From positions 17,225 to 81,224 of the forward strand of contig CAVTFD010000041.1 in the NCBI GenBank assembly GCA_963733945.1: a stretch of DNA of 64,000 nt, in the 5' to 3' direction. Position numbers and translations under genes: made by a program. The notes below the pieces were generated by a model. It saw nothing but the letters and a program-made list of their open reading frames with translations. It made no database searches and had not been told where the DNA came from. Shown here one piece after another: positions 1 to 9,554 of this stretch (the first letter of the stretch is position 1; each line of letters begins with the position of its first letter). The stretch is from AP-15 sp963733945. Lineage in GTDB: Bacteria; Pseudomonadota; Alphaproteobacteria; ATCC43930; CGMCC-115725.

Positions 1-1988
1 TCGTTCTGTTCTTCGTCCTGACGCTCGCCGCCGCCGCCGCGGCGCGGGCTCAAGGGCTCTCCGATGCCGATCTCGGCGTGACCCGTGCAGCGCTCGCCGC
101 TGCGCAAGTAGGCGATTGGAACCGGGCCTACGCCGATGCCGCTTCGATTAAAGACCCGCTCCCGCTCAAGATGCTGCGCTGGCTCGATTACGCCAGCCCC
201 GGCGCCCCTGGGCGGTTTGTCGACATCGCCGATTTTATCGAAAAAAACTCGGATTGGCCGCACCAGAAAGCGCTTCGAAAGCACGCCGAAGAAGCACTAT
301 CCGGCGAAACCGACGCGGTCGCTGCTGACTGGCTAAAGCGCTATCCGCCGCTAAGCGCCACTGGTCAGGCGCGCGCGGCCGAAATTCTGCTGAAGGCGGG
401 CGATCTCGCCGGCGGCACGGCGGCACTGCGCAGGGCCTGGGTCGACGCCGATTTCAACGCACTCGACGAGAAAAGCTTTCTCGCCGGGCATTCCGCCGTA
501 ATCCGCACGGAGGACGACGAAAGGCGGCTCGACAGATTGTTGTGGGATGAAAGGACCGAGGCGGCTCGGCGCATGCTGGTACGCGTGCCGCCGGACTACC
601 GGGCTTTGGCCGAAGCGCGACTGGCGCTTAACCTGCAAGTCCCTGCCGCCGGCATGTTCGTCGCCCGCGTTCCGGCGCCGTTGCGCACGGATTCCGGGCT
701 CCTCTACGCGGAAGTGCGCTGGCAGCGGGAGCGGGATATGACCGAGGCCGCGGTCGCGATTCTCCAGGCCAAACCGGGCGACCCGGTGCGGCCCGCGGCG
801 TGGTGGCACGAGCGCCAGATCGTCGCCCGGCGGCTGCTCTCCTCGGGAAACGCCGATCTCGCCTACCGCATCGCCGGGCAGCATGGTGTGCTCGAAGGCA
901 ACGCGTACTCCGACGCCGAGTTTCTGCTGGGCTATATCGCGCTGCGTTATATGAAGCAGCCGTCACTCGCCTTTGACCACTTCGCGCACATCCTGACCCG
1001 CACGGACACGCCCTATGCCAAGGCGCGCGCCGGGTATTGGGGAGGGCGCGCGGCCGAAGCCGAGGCGAAATCCGATCTCGCGCAGAAATGGTACGCCGCC
1101 GGAGCCGAGCATATGGCCACATTTTACGGCCAGCTCGCCGCCCATCAGCTCGGCGACGACGCGCCGCCGCACCCGGTCCCCGAACCCGTCCCGACAACAG
1201 CAGAGCGTGCCGATTTCGACAGCGACGAGATCGTGCGCGCCACGCAGATCTTTTTTGTGCTCGGCGATCGTGCACATAGCAAGGCATTCCTGCTGCATTT
1301 GGCCGACGGCGCTAAAACCCCGACCCAATTCGCCCTGCTCGCCTCTTTGGCCGAGCAGAATGGGCGCATCGATCTGGCGATCGCGGTGGCCAAGCGCGCG
1401 ATTACGGCCGGCACGCCGCTGATGATCCACGGCTATCCGACGGTCGCGCTGCCCAGCGGCGGCAATACCGAACCCGCGCTTCTCTTCGCGATCGTGCGTC
1501 AGGAAAGCGCGTTCGAGCCTGATGCGATGAGCCCCGCCGGGGCGCGCGGACTGATGCAATTGATGCCTGCGACGGCGAGCTTCATCGCCGACAATCTCCA
1601 ATTGCCGTTATCGATCCCCAGGCTGACCATGGACGGCCTTTACAATGTCACCCTCGGACGTGGGTACCTAGAACACTTGATCGATGATTTCGGTGGGTCC
1701 TACGCGCTCGCGATCGCTTCCTACAATGCCGGACCCGGTCGGGTTCGGCAGTGGCTTGCCGAGTATGGCGACCCGCGCGGCGGCAAGATCAACATGGTCG
1801 ACTGGATCGAAACCATCCCGATCGACGAGACACGGCTTTACGTGCAGCGCGTGCTGGAAAACTTGCAGGTTTATCGGGGGCAAGTTGGCCACAATTCGGC
1901 ATTTTCGCTGGTCAGCATCTTGCAGGTCTATCGCGGGCAAGTCGGCCGCAACTCGGCGTTTTCACTGGTCAGCGATCTCGCCCGCTGA
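1..1988 (+). CDS. slt: Soluble lytic murein transglycosylase (5' end outside window)
   Basis: Periplasmic enzyme that cleaves the MurNAc-GlcNAc bond of peptidoglycan, forming 1,6-anhydro ends. The frame is open from base 3 and begins with a hydrophobic, Ala-rich stretch ending ARAQ, which is the tail of a Sec signal peptide, so the true start lies upstream of the window and the GTG at 78 is internal. A long helical, superhelix-like region precedes the C-terminal SLT domain, with the catalytic Glu in RQESAF (codon at 1503), then GLMQLMPATA and ASYNAGPGRV. The last 40 residues are a tandem duplication. No other assignment fits; the partial start is the only uncertainty. Confidence 0.93.
   Translation, partial: VLFFVLTLAAAAAARAQGLSDADLGVTRAALAAAQVGDWNRAYADAASIKDPLPLKMLRWLDYASPGAPGRFVDIADFIEKNSDWPHQKALRKHAEEALSGETDAVAADWLKRYPPLSATGQARAAEILLKAGDLAGGTAALRRAWVDADFNALDEKSFLAGHSAVIRTEDDERRLDRLLWDERTEAARRMLVRVPPDYRALAEARLALNLQVPAAGMFVARVPAPLRTDSGLLYAEVRWQRERDMTEAAVAILQAKPGDPVRPAAWWHERQIVARRLLSSGNADLAYRIAGQHGVLEGNAYSDAEFLLGYIALRYMKQPSLAFDHFAHILTRTDTPYAKARAGYWGGRAAEAEAKSDLAQKWYAAGAEHMATFYGQLAAHQLGDDAPPHPVPEPVPTTAERADFDSDEIVRATQIFFVLGDRAHSKAFLLHLADGAKTPTQFALLASLAEQNGRIDLAIAVAKRAITAGTPLMIHGYPTVALPSGGNTEPALLFAIVRQESAFEPDAMSPAGARGLMQLMPATASFIADNLQLPLSIPRLTMDGLYNVTLGRGYLEHLIDDFGGSYALAIASYNAGPGRVRQWLAEYGDPRGGKINMVDWIETIPIDETRLYVQRVLENLQVYRGQVGHNSAFSLVSILQVYRGQVGRNSAFSLVSDLAR
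1863..1976 (+). repeat. 57-bp in-frame tandem duplication at the 3' end of slt
   Basis: Two adjacent 57-bp units (1863-1919 and 1920-1976) each encode 19 residues of pattern LQVYRGQVG-NSAFSLVS. The copies differ mostly at third codon positions, so the duplication is not brand new and has been kept in frame. It duplicates the natural C-terminus of the enzyme. Confidence 0.9.
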
Positions 1989-2347
1989 TCGATCTGCGCG
2001 ACCTCGGGCTTGGCAGTCGATCCTTGGTCGGCCGAGACGTGAGGCGGTCGAGCCCGGCGAGTAACGCGTCGACGATGACGGCCGCGAGGCCTTCGATCTG
2101 GCGCTGTTGCCGGTCGAACAGCGCGCCTGCCGCGCGCTCGTAGAATGCGATCGTTCTCGACCGCGCTTCGCCGTCTTTGCCGGCGCCGACAGCGGCCTCC
2201 TCGCCATCCCGGACCAAATCGCCGAGCTTATGGGCCTGGCCGCGCGACGACAGGAAGATTGACGGACCCGATTACGGCAATGAAGCGGAAGGGTGCCGAA
2301 GGCACGACCAGGTTCGCGTCGCCTGCGCCGTGCCAATTTCGGTCCGG
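1989..2347. other. Intergenic region with a possible gene remnant
   Basis: This 359-bp stretch separates slt from the convergent GST gene. A protein-like open frame on the plus strand spans 2065-2262 (about 65 codons, containing FAVFAGADSGLLAIPDQIAE), but an in-frame TAA sits just upstream at 2062 and no start codon precedes the plausible part. It may be the tail of a decayed or frameshifted gene. I do not recognise the family. Confidence 0.3.
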
Positions 2348-3040
2348 CTACTCGGCCGCGGCCCTCGCCGGCTCGACGAACTGCGAGACCCATTTGTTTC
2401 GGCGCCTCAGGCCGTCGCGGTACATAGCCTCGAATTCGGCCGGCTCGAAGGAATGGGTAGAAGGCCGGTTCATTAACGCTTCGCCCCATGCCTTGAGGCG
2501 CGGAAACTTCTCGATATGGCCGAGCTTTTTGACCCGGTCCAGGAAGAAATAGCGCTGCAGAAACGGCGTGTAGGCGGCATCCACCAGCGAGTATTTCGCG
2601 CCGTTAAAAAACGGGCCGCGGCCCTGCTTTTCGAGCGCCTTCTCGAGCCGCTCGAACGCGACCGGGATGCCGGCAGCTGCCTTGTTGTACTCGTCTTCGG
2701 TATCGGCGTAGGCGGTTGCGGTCACGATGCTGGCGAAGGTCGGCACATAATCGGTCCAGGCCCGGTTCAGCGCGCGCTCGATCGGGTCCTCGGGATGCAG
2801 CCGCGGCGTGATGGTTTCGTCCAAATACTCGTTGATGGCGTTCGATTCGAACAGCGACACCCGATTGTCGATACTCAGCGCCGGCACTTTCTTGTGCGGC
2901 GAGATGGCGAGGAACCAATCGGGCCGATTGTCGGGCTCGATATGGCGCAGCTCGAATTCGGTGTTCTTTTCGCGAAACACGATGGCCGAGCGTTGCACCC
3001 ACGGGCAGGTCTTGAAGCTGACCAGCATGTATTTTGGCAC
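2348..3040 (-). CDS. Glutathione S-transferase family protein
   Basis: A 230-residue cytosolic thioredoxin-fold transferase or reductase. The N-terminal domain carries a CPW motif at residues 12-14, a cysteine-type active site as in omega/beta-like GSTs rather than the Tyr/Ser type. KVPAL follows (cis-Pro of the glutathione site), then LFESNAINEYL, which ends the thioredoxin domain. The rest is the all-helical C-terminal domain. Substrate cannot be told from sequence; the cysteine motif suggests thiol-transfer or dehalogenase-like chemistry more than classical conjugation. Convergent with slt and divergent from the next gene. Confidence 0.88.
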   Translation of the reverse strand: MPKYMLVSFKTCPWVQRSAIVFREKNTEFELRHIEPDNRPDWFLAISPHKKVPALSIDNRVSLFESNAINEYLDETITPRLHPEDPIERALNRAWTDYVPTFASIVTATAYADTEDEYNKAAAGIPVAFERLEKALEKQGRGPFFNGAKYSLVDAAYTPFLQRYFFLDRVKKLGHIEKFPRLKAWGEALMNRPSTHSFEPAEFEAMYRDGLRRRNKWVSQFVEPARAAAE

Positions 3041-3150
3041 GGCGTCCTCCTATCCCTGACGTGATTTCGCAGCATCGCACACCGGCAACGCCGGTTTAAG
3101 CACAAAACGAGATTTCGGCGTCTCCTCCCACACGCGGCACTCAGCGGTAT

Positions 3151-3657
3151 ATGGTGACCGCATTACAGCCCAGCCACGCGACGAACATGCCCGGCCTCTC
3201 AACACCGATCTCACCACTCGACCTCGTCGCGCACGTCATACAGGTGGCGCTGACGCCGGTTTTCCTGTTGTCCGGCATCGCAACCCTGCTGAACGTATTC
3301 TCGACCAGGCTCGCGCGCGTCGCCGATCTGATCGCGAAGGCGACGGACGGGGGCGACGTGGCCGACATCGCGCAACTGGGCGTGTACCTATCGCATCTGC
3401 GCCGGCGATCTCTCGCGCTCGATGTGGCCGTAGTACTCGGCGCTGTCGCGGGCGGTCTTACCTGCGCCTCGGTGCTCACCCTCTTCGTCGGTGCCTTGAA
3501 AGAAGCGACTGTCGCCTCGGTGCTGTTCACAACATTTGGGCTCGCCGTGATTTGCACGATCGGTGCAATCGGCGCTTTCGCGGCGGAAATGCTGATGGCC
3601 GGCAGCGGTATGCGTGCCGAAGTCGCCGCCGCCCACCCGTCCTCCCAGCCACGCTGA
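3151..3657 (+). CDS. DUF2721 family membrane protein
   Basis: A 168-residue inner-membrane protein. The segment VIQVALTPVFLLSGIATLLNV followed by STRLARV is the hallmark of DUF2721, and two further hydrophobic segments lie at about residues 90-112 and 120-147. The family has no defined function. The ATG at 3151 is the first in frame; 3187 is an alternative start, and neither has a clear ribosome site. Divergent from the GST gene. Confidence 0.8.
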   Translation: MVTALQPSHATNMPGLSTPISPLDLVAHVIQVALTPVFLLSGIATLLNVFSTRLARVADLIAKATDGGDVADIAQLGVYLSHLRRRSLALDVAVVLGAVAGGLTCASVLTLFVGALKEATVASVLFTTFGLAVICTIGAIGAFAAEMLMAGSGMRAEVAAAHPSSQPR

Positions 3658-3722
3658 CCCTTGACGGCTATCACGGGTGTATGATCCGCCGTACCGCTCG
3701 TGGCGGGTTGGCATCGTATTGC

Positions 3723-5204
3723 TCATGCGGTCCGGGTGGCCCGCCAACGGCCTGCGCCGAATTGGCTGCGGTTGACGATGCCGTAGTTCTGGTCGCTGGC
3801 GGCGCCGAGTACGGCGGCGCCGCTCATCTGGCCGTCCAGAACCTCACCTTCGAAAAGGTAAGAGATCGTACTCCCCTCGTAGCGTGAAGTGAGTGAGAAT
3901 TGCACGAGAGTGCCGTCGAGCCAGCCCTGGACCGGACCTTCGAACTGGGCCGAGCGGTGATGGCCGGCAAGCACGGAGCCATGTTGCTCGATCGCGAGTC
4001 GGTGGACTCGCCCGCCCTGCAAGAAATCGACACGCAATTCCCATTCGCCGGCCAATTCGACCGCCGGACCACGCACGATCAGTGGCTCGGCCGCGCTGGC
4101 CGCGCGTAAAGCCGCGGCGATAGTCTCGCCGACCTGCTCTGCCTCGCCAGGCTGCAGTTGGAACGGGTCGATCGCGATCCCGTCCTCGGTCGCCGAATTA
4201 TCATCGAGCATGATGCGGGGCTCGCCGTCTAGCACACGCTGACGCAGCCCGAGCCCGTCGACCGGGTAATGCCAGCGGTCCCAGGATATCGACAATTGCG
4301 GCACGAAGTCGACGCCGACGGGCTCGATGACCTCGGCCCGAACCCTAGGTACCCGTCCGACCCGCTCAGCGATGACCGCGCAATCATCGTACCATCGCTG
4401 CCGCTCAGCCGCGCTGTCGCGCGCTTCGAACCAGTACTCGACTGCGGTCAGCACGCCGATAATGTCCTCCTTCGAAACTTTCATAGGGCGGCCTAGCGCT
4501 TGGTGCGGCGAGGCATTGCGCCAGGCCGCCTCGACCAAAGGCTTGGTCCCGAGCAACAGCCCGCTGGTCTGCGGGCCGCGTAAAAACTTGCCGCCGCTGT
4601 AGACGACCAGATCGGCGCCGCGCACCAGCCACGGGCTCGGCCGTTCGAGATGCTCCGAGGCGGCGTCGACCATGATCGGAATACCGCGCGGCTTGACTAC
4701 CGCGGCGATCTCCTCGAGCCGGACGCCCGTCAGATGCTCCTGTTTGCCGAGCAACACGACCATCGCCACCGGCTCTTCCAGCACGCGGTCAAGATCCTCG
4801 CGGGTGTCGATTTCGACAATGTGGCAGCCGATCATCCGCACCGCTTGGTCATAGGCAAAACGTTGCCTGCTCGGGATGATCACGCGGTTGACCATGCCTT
4901 CGGTGAAGGGCAGGCGAAGCATCTTGACCGGATCGTTGCCGGCCACGCACGCCGCCGTGCCTAGTGCCACCGCGGCAGCGCTGCCGCAGGTGACGATGCC
5001 CCATTCGGCCCCGGTCAGCTCGGCCAGCCGCCGTCCGGCCGCCTCCATCAACTCGTCGAGATTGACGAACCGGTGTGATGCCGCGGCCATCGCGTCGCGG
5101 ACCTGAGGCAGCATCAGGCTGCCGCCATGCAGCGTGCGGACGCTGCAGCAATTGATGAACGGCCGCACGCCAAGCGCGAGATACGGATTGACGTTGCTGA
5201 TCAT
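3723..5204 (-). CDS. SelA-like PLP-dependent aminotransferase/lyase family protein
   Basis: A 493-residue fold-type I PLP enzyme of the L-seryl-tRNA selenium transferase-like/DgaE group. ATCGS-type phosphate contacts lie near residue 73, MVDAASEH supplies the cofactor Asp at 180, and YSGGKFLRGPQTSG contains the presumed Schiff-base Lys206. Members include lyases and ammonia-lyases of unusual amino acids, and the true substrate is unknown. The last ~115 residues are not part of the PLP fold. They form a beta-rich domain with alternating aromatic and glycine residues (see findings). No selenocysteine genes are nearby, so a role in Sec-tRNA synthesis is unlikely. Confidence 0.82.
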   Translation of the reverse strand: MISNVNPYLALGVRPFINCCSVRTLHGGSLMLPQVRDAMAAASHRFVNLDELMEAAGRRLAELTGAEWGIVTCGSAAAVALGTAACVAGNDPVKMLRLPFTEGMVNRVIIPSRQRFAYDQAVRMIGCHIVEIDTREDLDRVLEEPVAMVVLLGKQEHLTGVRLEEIAAVVKPRGIPIMVDAASEHLERPSPWLVRGADLVVYSGGKFLRGPQTSGLLLGTKPLVEAAWRNASPHQALGRPMKVSKEDIIGVLTAVEYWFEARDSAAERQRWYDDCAVIAERVGRVPRVRAEVIEPVGVDFVPQLSISWDRWHYPVDGLGLRQRVLDGEPRIMLDDNSATEDGIAIDPFQLQPGEAEQVGETIAAALRAASAAEPLIVRGPAVELAGEWELRVDFLQGGRVHRLAIEQHGSVLAGHHRSAQFEGPVQGWLDGTLVQFSLTSRYEGSTISYLFEGEVLDGQMSGAAVLGAASDQNYGIVNRSQFGAGRWRATRTA

Positions 5205-5336
5205 GACGCCTCCGACAACGATCGGTCCCCACTATAACGACCGATGCGGCGAAGGATGCGGAGTGATTCGCCATTCCAGGCGTTCTCTCCGATGATTCGC
5301 TCCGGCGCACATTTCATTTCGAGGGAAGCAACGGTT

Positions 5337-5660
5337 ATGGCGGAAAAACAGGAAGCAGGCGAACACTCGGGCGGCGATGGCGGCAAGAGCGGGCTCGGCT
5401 TTGGCCAAGCGAGCGATGCGGTGGAAAAACTGCGTTCGGTCGTCGACCAAGCGTCGCGGTCTATCCGCGACCTGACGCAGGCAAGCGAACAGTGGGCACA
5501 GACGGCTCAGGAGCGCGCGTCCGAGATGGCGAAGGAGCTGCGCACGCAAGGCGAGCGTGCGGTCGGCACCGTCTCGCAGCAGGTCGAGCATAACCCGCTG
5601 GCCAGTTTGGCGGTTGCTTTTGCGGTGGGCTTTCTGGTCGCGAGCTTGGTCCGCCGCTGA
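5337..5660 (+). CDS. DUF883/ElaB-YqjD-like small membrane-anchored protein
   Basis: A 107-residue protein. The ATG at 5337 is preceded by GAGGGA at 5321, which fixes this start over an upstream in-frame one. The N-terminus is acidic and glycine-rich, the middle (residues 25-75) is an amphipathic helix or coiled coil rich in Gln, Glu and Arg, and the C-terminus has one membrane helix ending VASLVRR. This is the ElaB/YqjD layout, whose enteric members are inner-membrane proteins associating with ribosomes in stationary phase. Function here is inference only. Confidence 0.75.
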   Translation: MAEKQEAGEHSGGDGGKSGLGFGQASDAVEKLRSVVDQASRSIRDLTQASEQWAQTAQERASEMAKELRTQGERAVGTVSQQVEHNPLASLAVAFAVGFLVASLVRR

Positions 5661-5754
5661 GCGGGGTAACGGCGGGTTGCTGGCTTTGTTGATCTAGACG
5701 CAGCTAGCCCTTATTTCGTGGCGCGTGACCGCCGCCTCGCGCCAAGCGCCAGAT

Positions 5755-6474
5755 ATGCGCACGGAAAAAGGGCTCGTCCTCTTATCGGGGGGCCAGGACT
5801 CGGCCACCTGCCTCGCCTGGGCGCTTGAGCGCTTTGCCGAGGTCGAAACGATCGGCTTTGATTATGGGCAGCGCCACCGCGTCGAGCTCGAATGTCGCAT
5901 CGCGGTGATGGCGCGTCTGCGCCGCGAATTTCTTGACTGGGCCGCGCGGCTCGGGCAGGATCATCTCGTCGACTGCGGTGTGTTTGGGCAAATCAGCGAC
6001 ACCGCGCTAACCCGCGACACCGCGATCGCCTTCGACAAAACCGGGCTGCCGAACACCTTTGTCCCCGGCCGCAACCTGATGTTTTTTGTGTTGGCCGCGG
6101 CGGTCGGGTATCGCCGCGGCGCGCGACACCTCGTCGGCGGCATGTGCGAGACCGATTACTCGGGCTATCCCGACTGCCGCGACGACACGTTGAAAGCATT
6201 GCAGGCAACCCTGTCGCTCGGCATGGATCATCGCTTTGTGATCCACACACCGCTGATGTGGCTCGACAAGAAAGCGACCTGGACGCTCGCCCATGATCTC
6301 GGCGGCGACGCGCTCGTAACCCTGATCCGCGACGAGACCCACAGCTGCTATCTCGGCGACCGCGCGCATCGCCACGATTGGGGCCATGGCTGCGGTCAGT
6401 GCCCGGCCTGCGTGTTGCGGCAGGCGGGTTGGGAGGGCTTTGCCGCCCCGCAGGCGACATGCTGCGAGACCTGA
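5755..6474 (+). CDS. queC: 7-cyano-7-deazaguanine synthase (QueC)
   Basis: Converts 7-carboxy-7-deazaguanine plus ammonia and ATP to preQ0 in queuosine biosynthesis. The N-terminal PP-loop is LSGGQDSATC (residues 10-19 from ATG 5755). A C-terminal zinc site is formed by HSC and the GCGQCPAC cluster, as in QueC. At about 239 residues the length is typical. An upstream GTG at 5725 would add ten unconserved residues, so the ATG at 5755 is preferred. No queD or queE is adjacent. Confidence 0.95.
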   Translation: MRTEKGLVLLSGGQDSATCLAWALERFAEVETIGFDYGQRHRVELECRIAVMARLRREFLDWAARLGQDHLVDCGVFGQISDTALTRDTAIAFDKTGLPNTFVPGRNLMFFVLAAAVGYRRGARHLVGGMCETDYSGYPDCRDDTLKALQATLSLGMDHRFVIHTPLMWLDKKATWTLAHDLGGDALVTLIRDETHSCYLGDRAHRHDWGHGCGQCPACVLRQAGWEGFAAPQATCCET

Positions 6475-6715
6475 AGCGGATCAACTCGCACATCGCGGCC
6501 GCTGCCTATCCGGTTGTTGAAAAACGTGGCGAACTGCTGTCGGGCCGCCTAAGGCAGGACGGTCGATCTGCCACGCGCGTTCAGCTCGCGGGATTCAAGG
6601 TAAAGTGCTGCACCGCCACATTGACGCGGCCCCAAGTCGTCCATAAATTCCGGCGCGAGATCCGGCCCCCCTGATGGGCCATCTCGATTAATTAAGGACT
6701 ATGAGGATAGGCGTG

Positions 6716-7873
6716 ATGAAGCCGACGCGGCGCCCGCGCAACCCCTGTTTTTCATCCGGTCCCTGCGCCAAGCGTCCGGGATGGTCCCCGGCGGCGTTGG
6801 AGGCGGCCCTGGTCGGCCGCTCGCACCGCTCCGGTATTGGCAAGGCCCGGATCGTTGAGGTGGTCGATCGCTCGCGCGCGATCCTCGGCGTCCCCGCCGA
6901 CTGGCAGGTTGGCGTTGTGGCGGCCTCTGATACCGGTGCCGTCGAGATCGCGATGTGGTCGCTGCTGGGCGCTCGCGGTGTCGACATGTTGGCTTGGGAG
7001 AATTTCGGAGAAGGCTGGGTCGAGGACGTCAGACAGCTGAAACTTGCTGATGTGCGCGTCCTGCACGCGCCTTACGGCAAGCTTCCCGATCTTCACGCGG
7101 TCGATCCGGAGCGTGATGTCGTCTTTCCCTGGAACGGTACGACCTCGGGAGTGCGAATACCGAACGGGGATTGGATCGCTGAGGACCGCAAGGGGCTGAC
7201 GATCTGCGACGCGACCTCAGCGGTCTTTGCGATGCGGCTCCCTTGGGACAAGCTCGATGTCGTGACATGGTCTTGGCAGAAGGCGCTGGGCGGCGAGGCG
7301 GCGCACGGCATGCTGGCGCTGTCGCCGCGCGCGGTCGAGCGGCTCGAGAGCTACGCCCCACCGTGGCCATTGCCGAAACTCTTCCGGCTGACCTCGAAGG
7401 GAAAATTAATCAAGGGTGTCTTCCAAGGAGAGACGATCAACACGCCGTCGATGCTGTGCGTCGAAGACGCGATCGACTCGCTCGCGTGGGCGGAATCGGT
7501 TGGCGGATTAGACGGGCTGATCGCCCGCTCGGAAAAAAACCTCTCGGTCGTTGGCGCCTGGGCCGAGGGCACGCCCTGGATCGAGTTCCTGGCGGAGGAC
7601 CCGGCCACAATCTCCTGCACCTCGCCCCAGCTCAAAATCGTCGAGCCGTGGTTTACCGCACTGTCGCCCGATGACCGGTTTCAGACCGTGCGGGCGATGA
7701 CGGCGCGGCTCGAAAAAGAGCACGCCGCCTACGACATCGCCAGCCATCGCGCCTCGCCGCCGGGGATCCGCATCTGGACCGGGGCCACGGTCGAGGCCGC
7801 TGACGTCGAAGCCCTGATGCCCTGGCTCGATTGGGCCTGGGAGGAGCAGCGCCAAGCAGCAAAAGCAGCTTAA
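6716..7873 (+). CDS. serC: Phosphoserine aminotransferase
   Basis: PLP enzyme converting 3-phosphohydroxypyruvate and glutamate to phosphoserine. It is the long alphaproteobacterial/Methanosarcina-type SerC (about 385 residues), with RNPCFSSGPCAKRPGW at the start and the Schiff-base Lys in SWQKALGGEAAHGM. Two starts are possible: ATG 6701, with AAGGA too close, or ATG 6716, with AGGAT about 8 nt upstream; I favour 6716. It sits 31 bp before serA, so both steps of the serine pathway are probably co-transcribed. Confidence 0.95.
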   Translation: MKPTRRPRNPCFSSGPCAKRPGWSPAALEAALVGRSHRSGIGKARIVEVVDRSRAILGVPADWQVGVVAASDTGAVEIAMWSLLGARGVDMLAWENFGEGWVEDVRQLKLADVRVLHAPYGKLPDLHAVDPERDVVFPWNGTTSGVRIPNGDWIAEDRKGLTICDATSAVFAMRLPWDKLDVVTWSWQKALGGEAAHGMLALSPRAVERLESYAPPWPLPKLFRLTSKGKLIKGVFQGETINTPSMLCVEDAIDSLAWAESVGGLDGLIARSEKNLSVVGAWAEGTPWIEFLAEDPATISCTSPQLKIVEPWFTALSPDDRFQTVRAMTARLEKEHAAYDIASHRASPPGIRIWTGATVEAADVEALMPWLDWAWEEQRQAAKAA

Positions 7874-7904
7874 TCTAAAACGAATTTCAGTTGGAGCATC
7901 GTAA

Positions 7905-9497
7905 ATGCCAAAGGTTTTGATTTCCGATGATTTGAGCCCGCGTGCGGCGGAGATCCTGGCCGCGCGCGGGATCGAAGTCGACATGCTGCCGGGTATTACC
8001 GCCGAGGAGTTGAAAACCCGGATTGCCGGATATGACGGGCTCGCGGTGCGTTCGGCGACCAAAGTCACCGCCGAACTGCTCGGCCGCGCGCCCGAGCTTA
8101 AGATCATCGGCCGCGCCGGTATCGGTGTCGACAACATCGACGTACCCGCCGCGACGCAGCGGGGCGTCGTTGTCATGAACACCCCTTACGGCAACTCCAC
8201 GACCGCTGCCGAGCATGCGATTGCGATGCTGTTCGCGCTGTGCCGCCAAATCCCGGCCGCCGACCGTTCGACCCAAGCCGGAAAATGGGAGAAATCGCGC
8301 TTTATGGGCGTCGAGTTGACGAGCAAGACACTCGGCGTCGTCGGCTGCGGCAATGTCGGCGCCAGCGTCGCGGTGCGCGCTCTCGGGTTGCGCATGAAAG
8401 TGGTCGCCTACGACCCATTCCTTTCCGCCGAGCGCGCGATCGACCTCGGGGTCGAAAAGGTGTCATTGGACGAATTGCTGTCGCGCGCGGATTTCGTGAC
8501 CTTGCACACGCCCTTGACCGACGCGACGAAAAACATGATCGACGCCGCAGCACTCGCCAAGATGAGGCGGGGGGTGCGGCTGGTCAATTGCGCGCGCGGC
8601 GGTCTCGTCGTCGAGGAGGATCTTGCCGCCGCTCTCGACAGCGGCCATGTCGCCGGTGCCGCGATCGACGTTTTTGTCGAGGAGCCGGCGCGCAAGAACC
8701 CGCTCTTTGGCCGCGACAACGTCGTCGCCACCCCGCATCTGGGCGCCGCCACGACCGAGGCGCAGGAGAACGTCGCGGTTCAGATCGCCGAGCAGTTGGC
8801 GGATTTTCTGCTGACCGGCGCTGTCGCCAACGCGGTCAATACGCCCTCGCTGACCGCCGAGGAAGCCAACCGGATCAGGCCTTACATCACCCTTGCCGAG
8901 CAGCTCGGCAGCTTTGCCGGCCAGCTGACTGAAAGCGGCATTACCGCGGTCTCGGTCGAATACGAAGGGGCGATCGCCGAGCTCAATGTCAAGCCGTTGA
9001 CCGCGATCGCGCTGACCGCGCTGCTGGCGCCTCAGCTCGCCAGCGTCAACATGGTCAGCGCGCCGGTCATTTGCCGCGACCGCGATATTCGCGTCAGCGA
9101 AACCCGCCGCGCCGAGCCCGGCGATTACCAGACCCTGATCCGCGTCGTGGTGACGCCGAACGGACCGCTCGCCGAACGTCGGCCGCGTGAGGTTTCCGGC
9201 ACGTTGTTCGGCGGCGACAAGCCGCGCCTCGTCTCAGTCGAGGACATCCCACTCGAAGCTGAGCTCGGCGGCAACATGCTGTTTGTGCGCAATCTCGACA
9301 AGCCGGGCTTTATTGGTGCGCTGGGCCAGACCATGGGCGCCGCGTCGGTCAATATCGCGACCTTCCACCTCGGCCGCACCGCTCCGGGCCAGGACGCGAT
9401 CTGCCTTGTCGAGGTCGATCAGCCGATTTCGGCAGCGGTCCTGGATACCGTGCGCGGCCTGCCCAATGTGATCCAGGTCAAATCGCTGCGGTTCTAG
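7905..9497 (+). CDS. serA: D-3-phosphoglycerate dehydrogenase
   Basis: Catalyses NAD-dependent oxidation of 3-phosphoglycerate, the first step of serine synthesis. At 530 residues it is the long form. It has an N-terminal substrate domain, a Rossmann motif GVVGCGNVGA, the substrate Arg in LVNCARGGLV, the catalytic His in ATPHLGAATTEAQENVA, an intervening ASB domain (residues ~320-450), and a C-terminal ACT domain for allosteric serine control. Start ATG 7905 has TTGGAG upstream. Confidence 0.97.
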   Translation: MPKVLISDDLSPRAAEILAARGIEVDMLPGITAEELKTRIAGYDGLAVRSATKVTAELLGRAPELKIIGRAGIGVDNIDVPAATQRGVVVMNTPYGNSTTAAEHAIAMLFALCRQIPAADRSTQAGKWEKSRFMGVELTSKTLGVVGCGNVGASVAVRALGLRMKVVAYDPFLSAERAIDLGVEKVSLDELLSRADFVTLHTPLTDATKNMIDAAALAKMRRGVRLVNCARGGLVVEEDLAAALDSGHVAGAAIDVFVEEPARKNPLFGRDNVVATPHLGAATTEAQENVAVQIAEQLADFLLTGAVANAVNTPSLTAEEANRIRPYITLAEQLGSFAGQLTESGITAVSVEYEGAIAELNVKPLTAIALTALLAPQLASVNMVSAPVICRDRDIRVSETRRAEPGDYQTLIRVVVTPNGPLAERRPREVSGTLFGGDKPRLVSVEDIPLEAELGGNMLFVRNLDKPGFIGALGQTMGAASVNIATFHLGRTAPGQDAICLVEVDQPISAAVLDTVRGLPNVIQVKSLRF

Positions 9498-9554
9498 GCC
9501 AGGCCTCTCTCGTTTCTCCGTGTGCTGCGCACCGGGGTAGTGCAAACTCATGGG

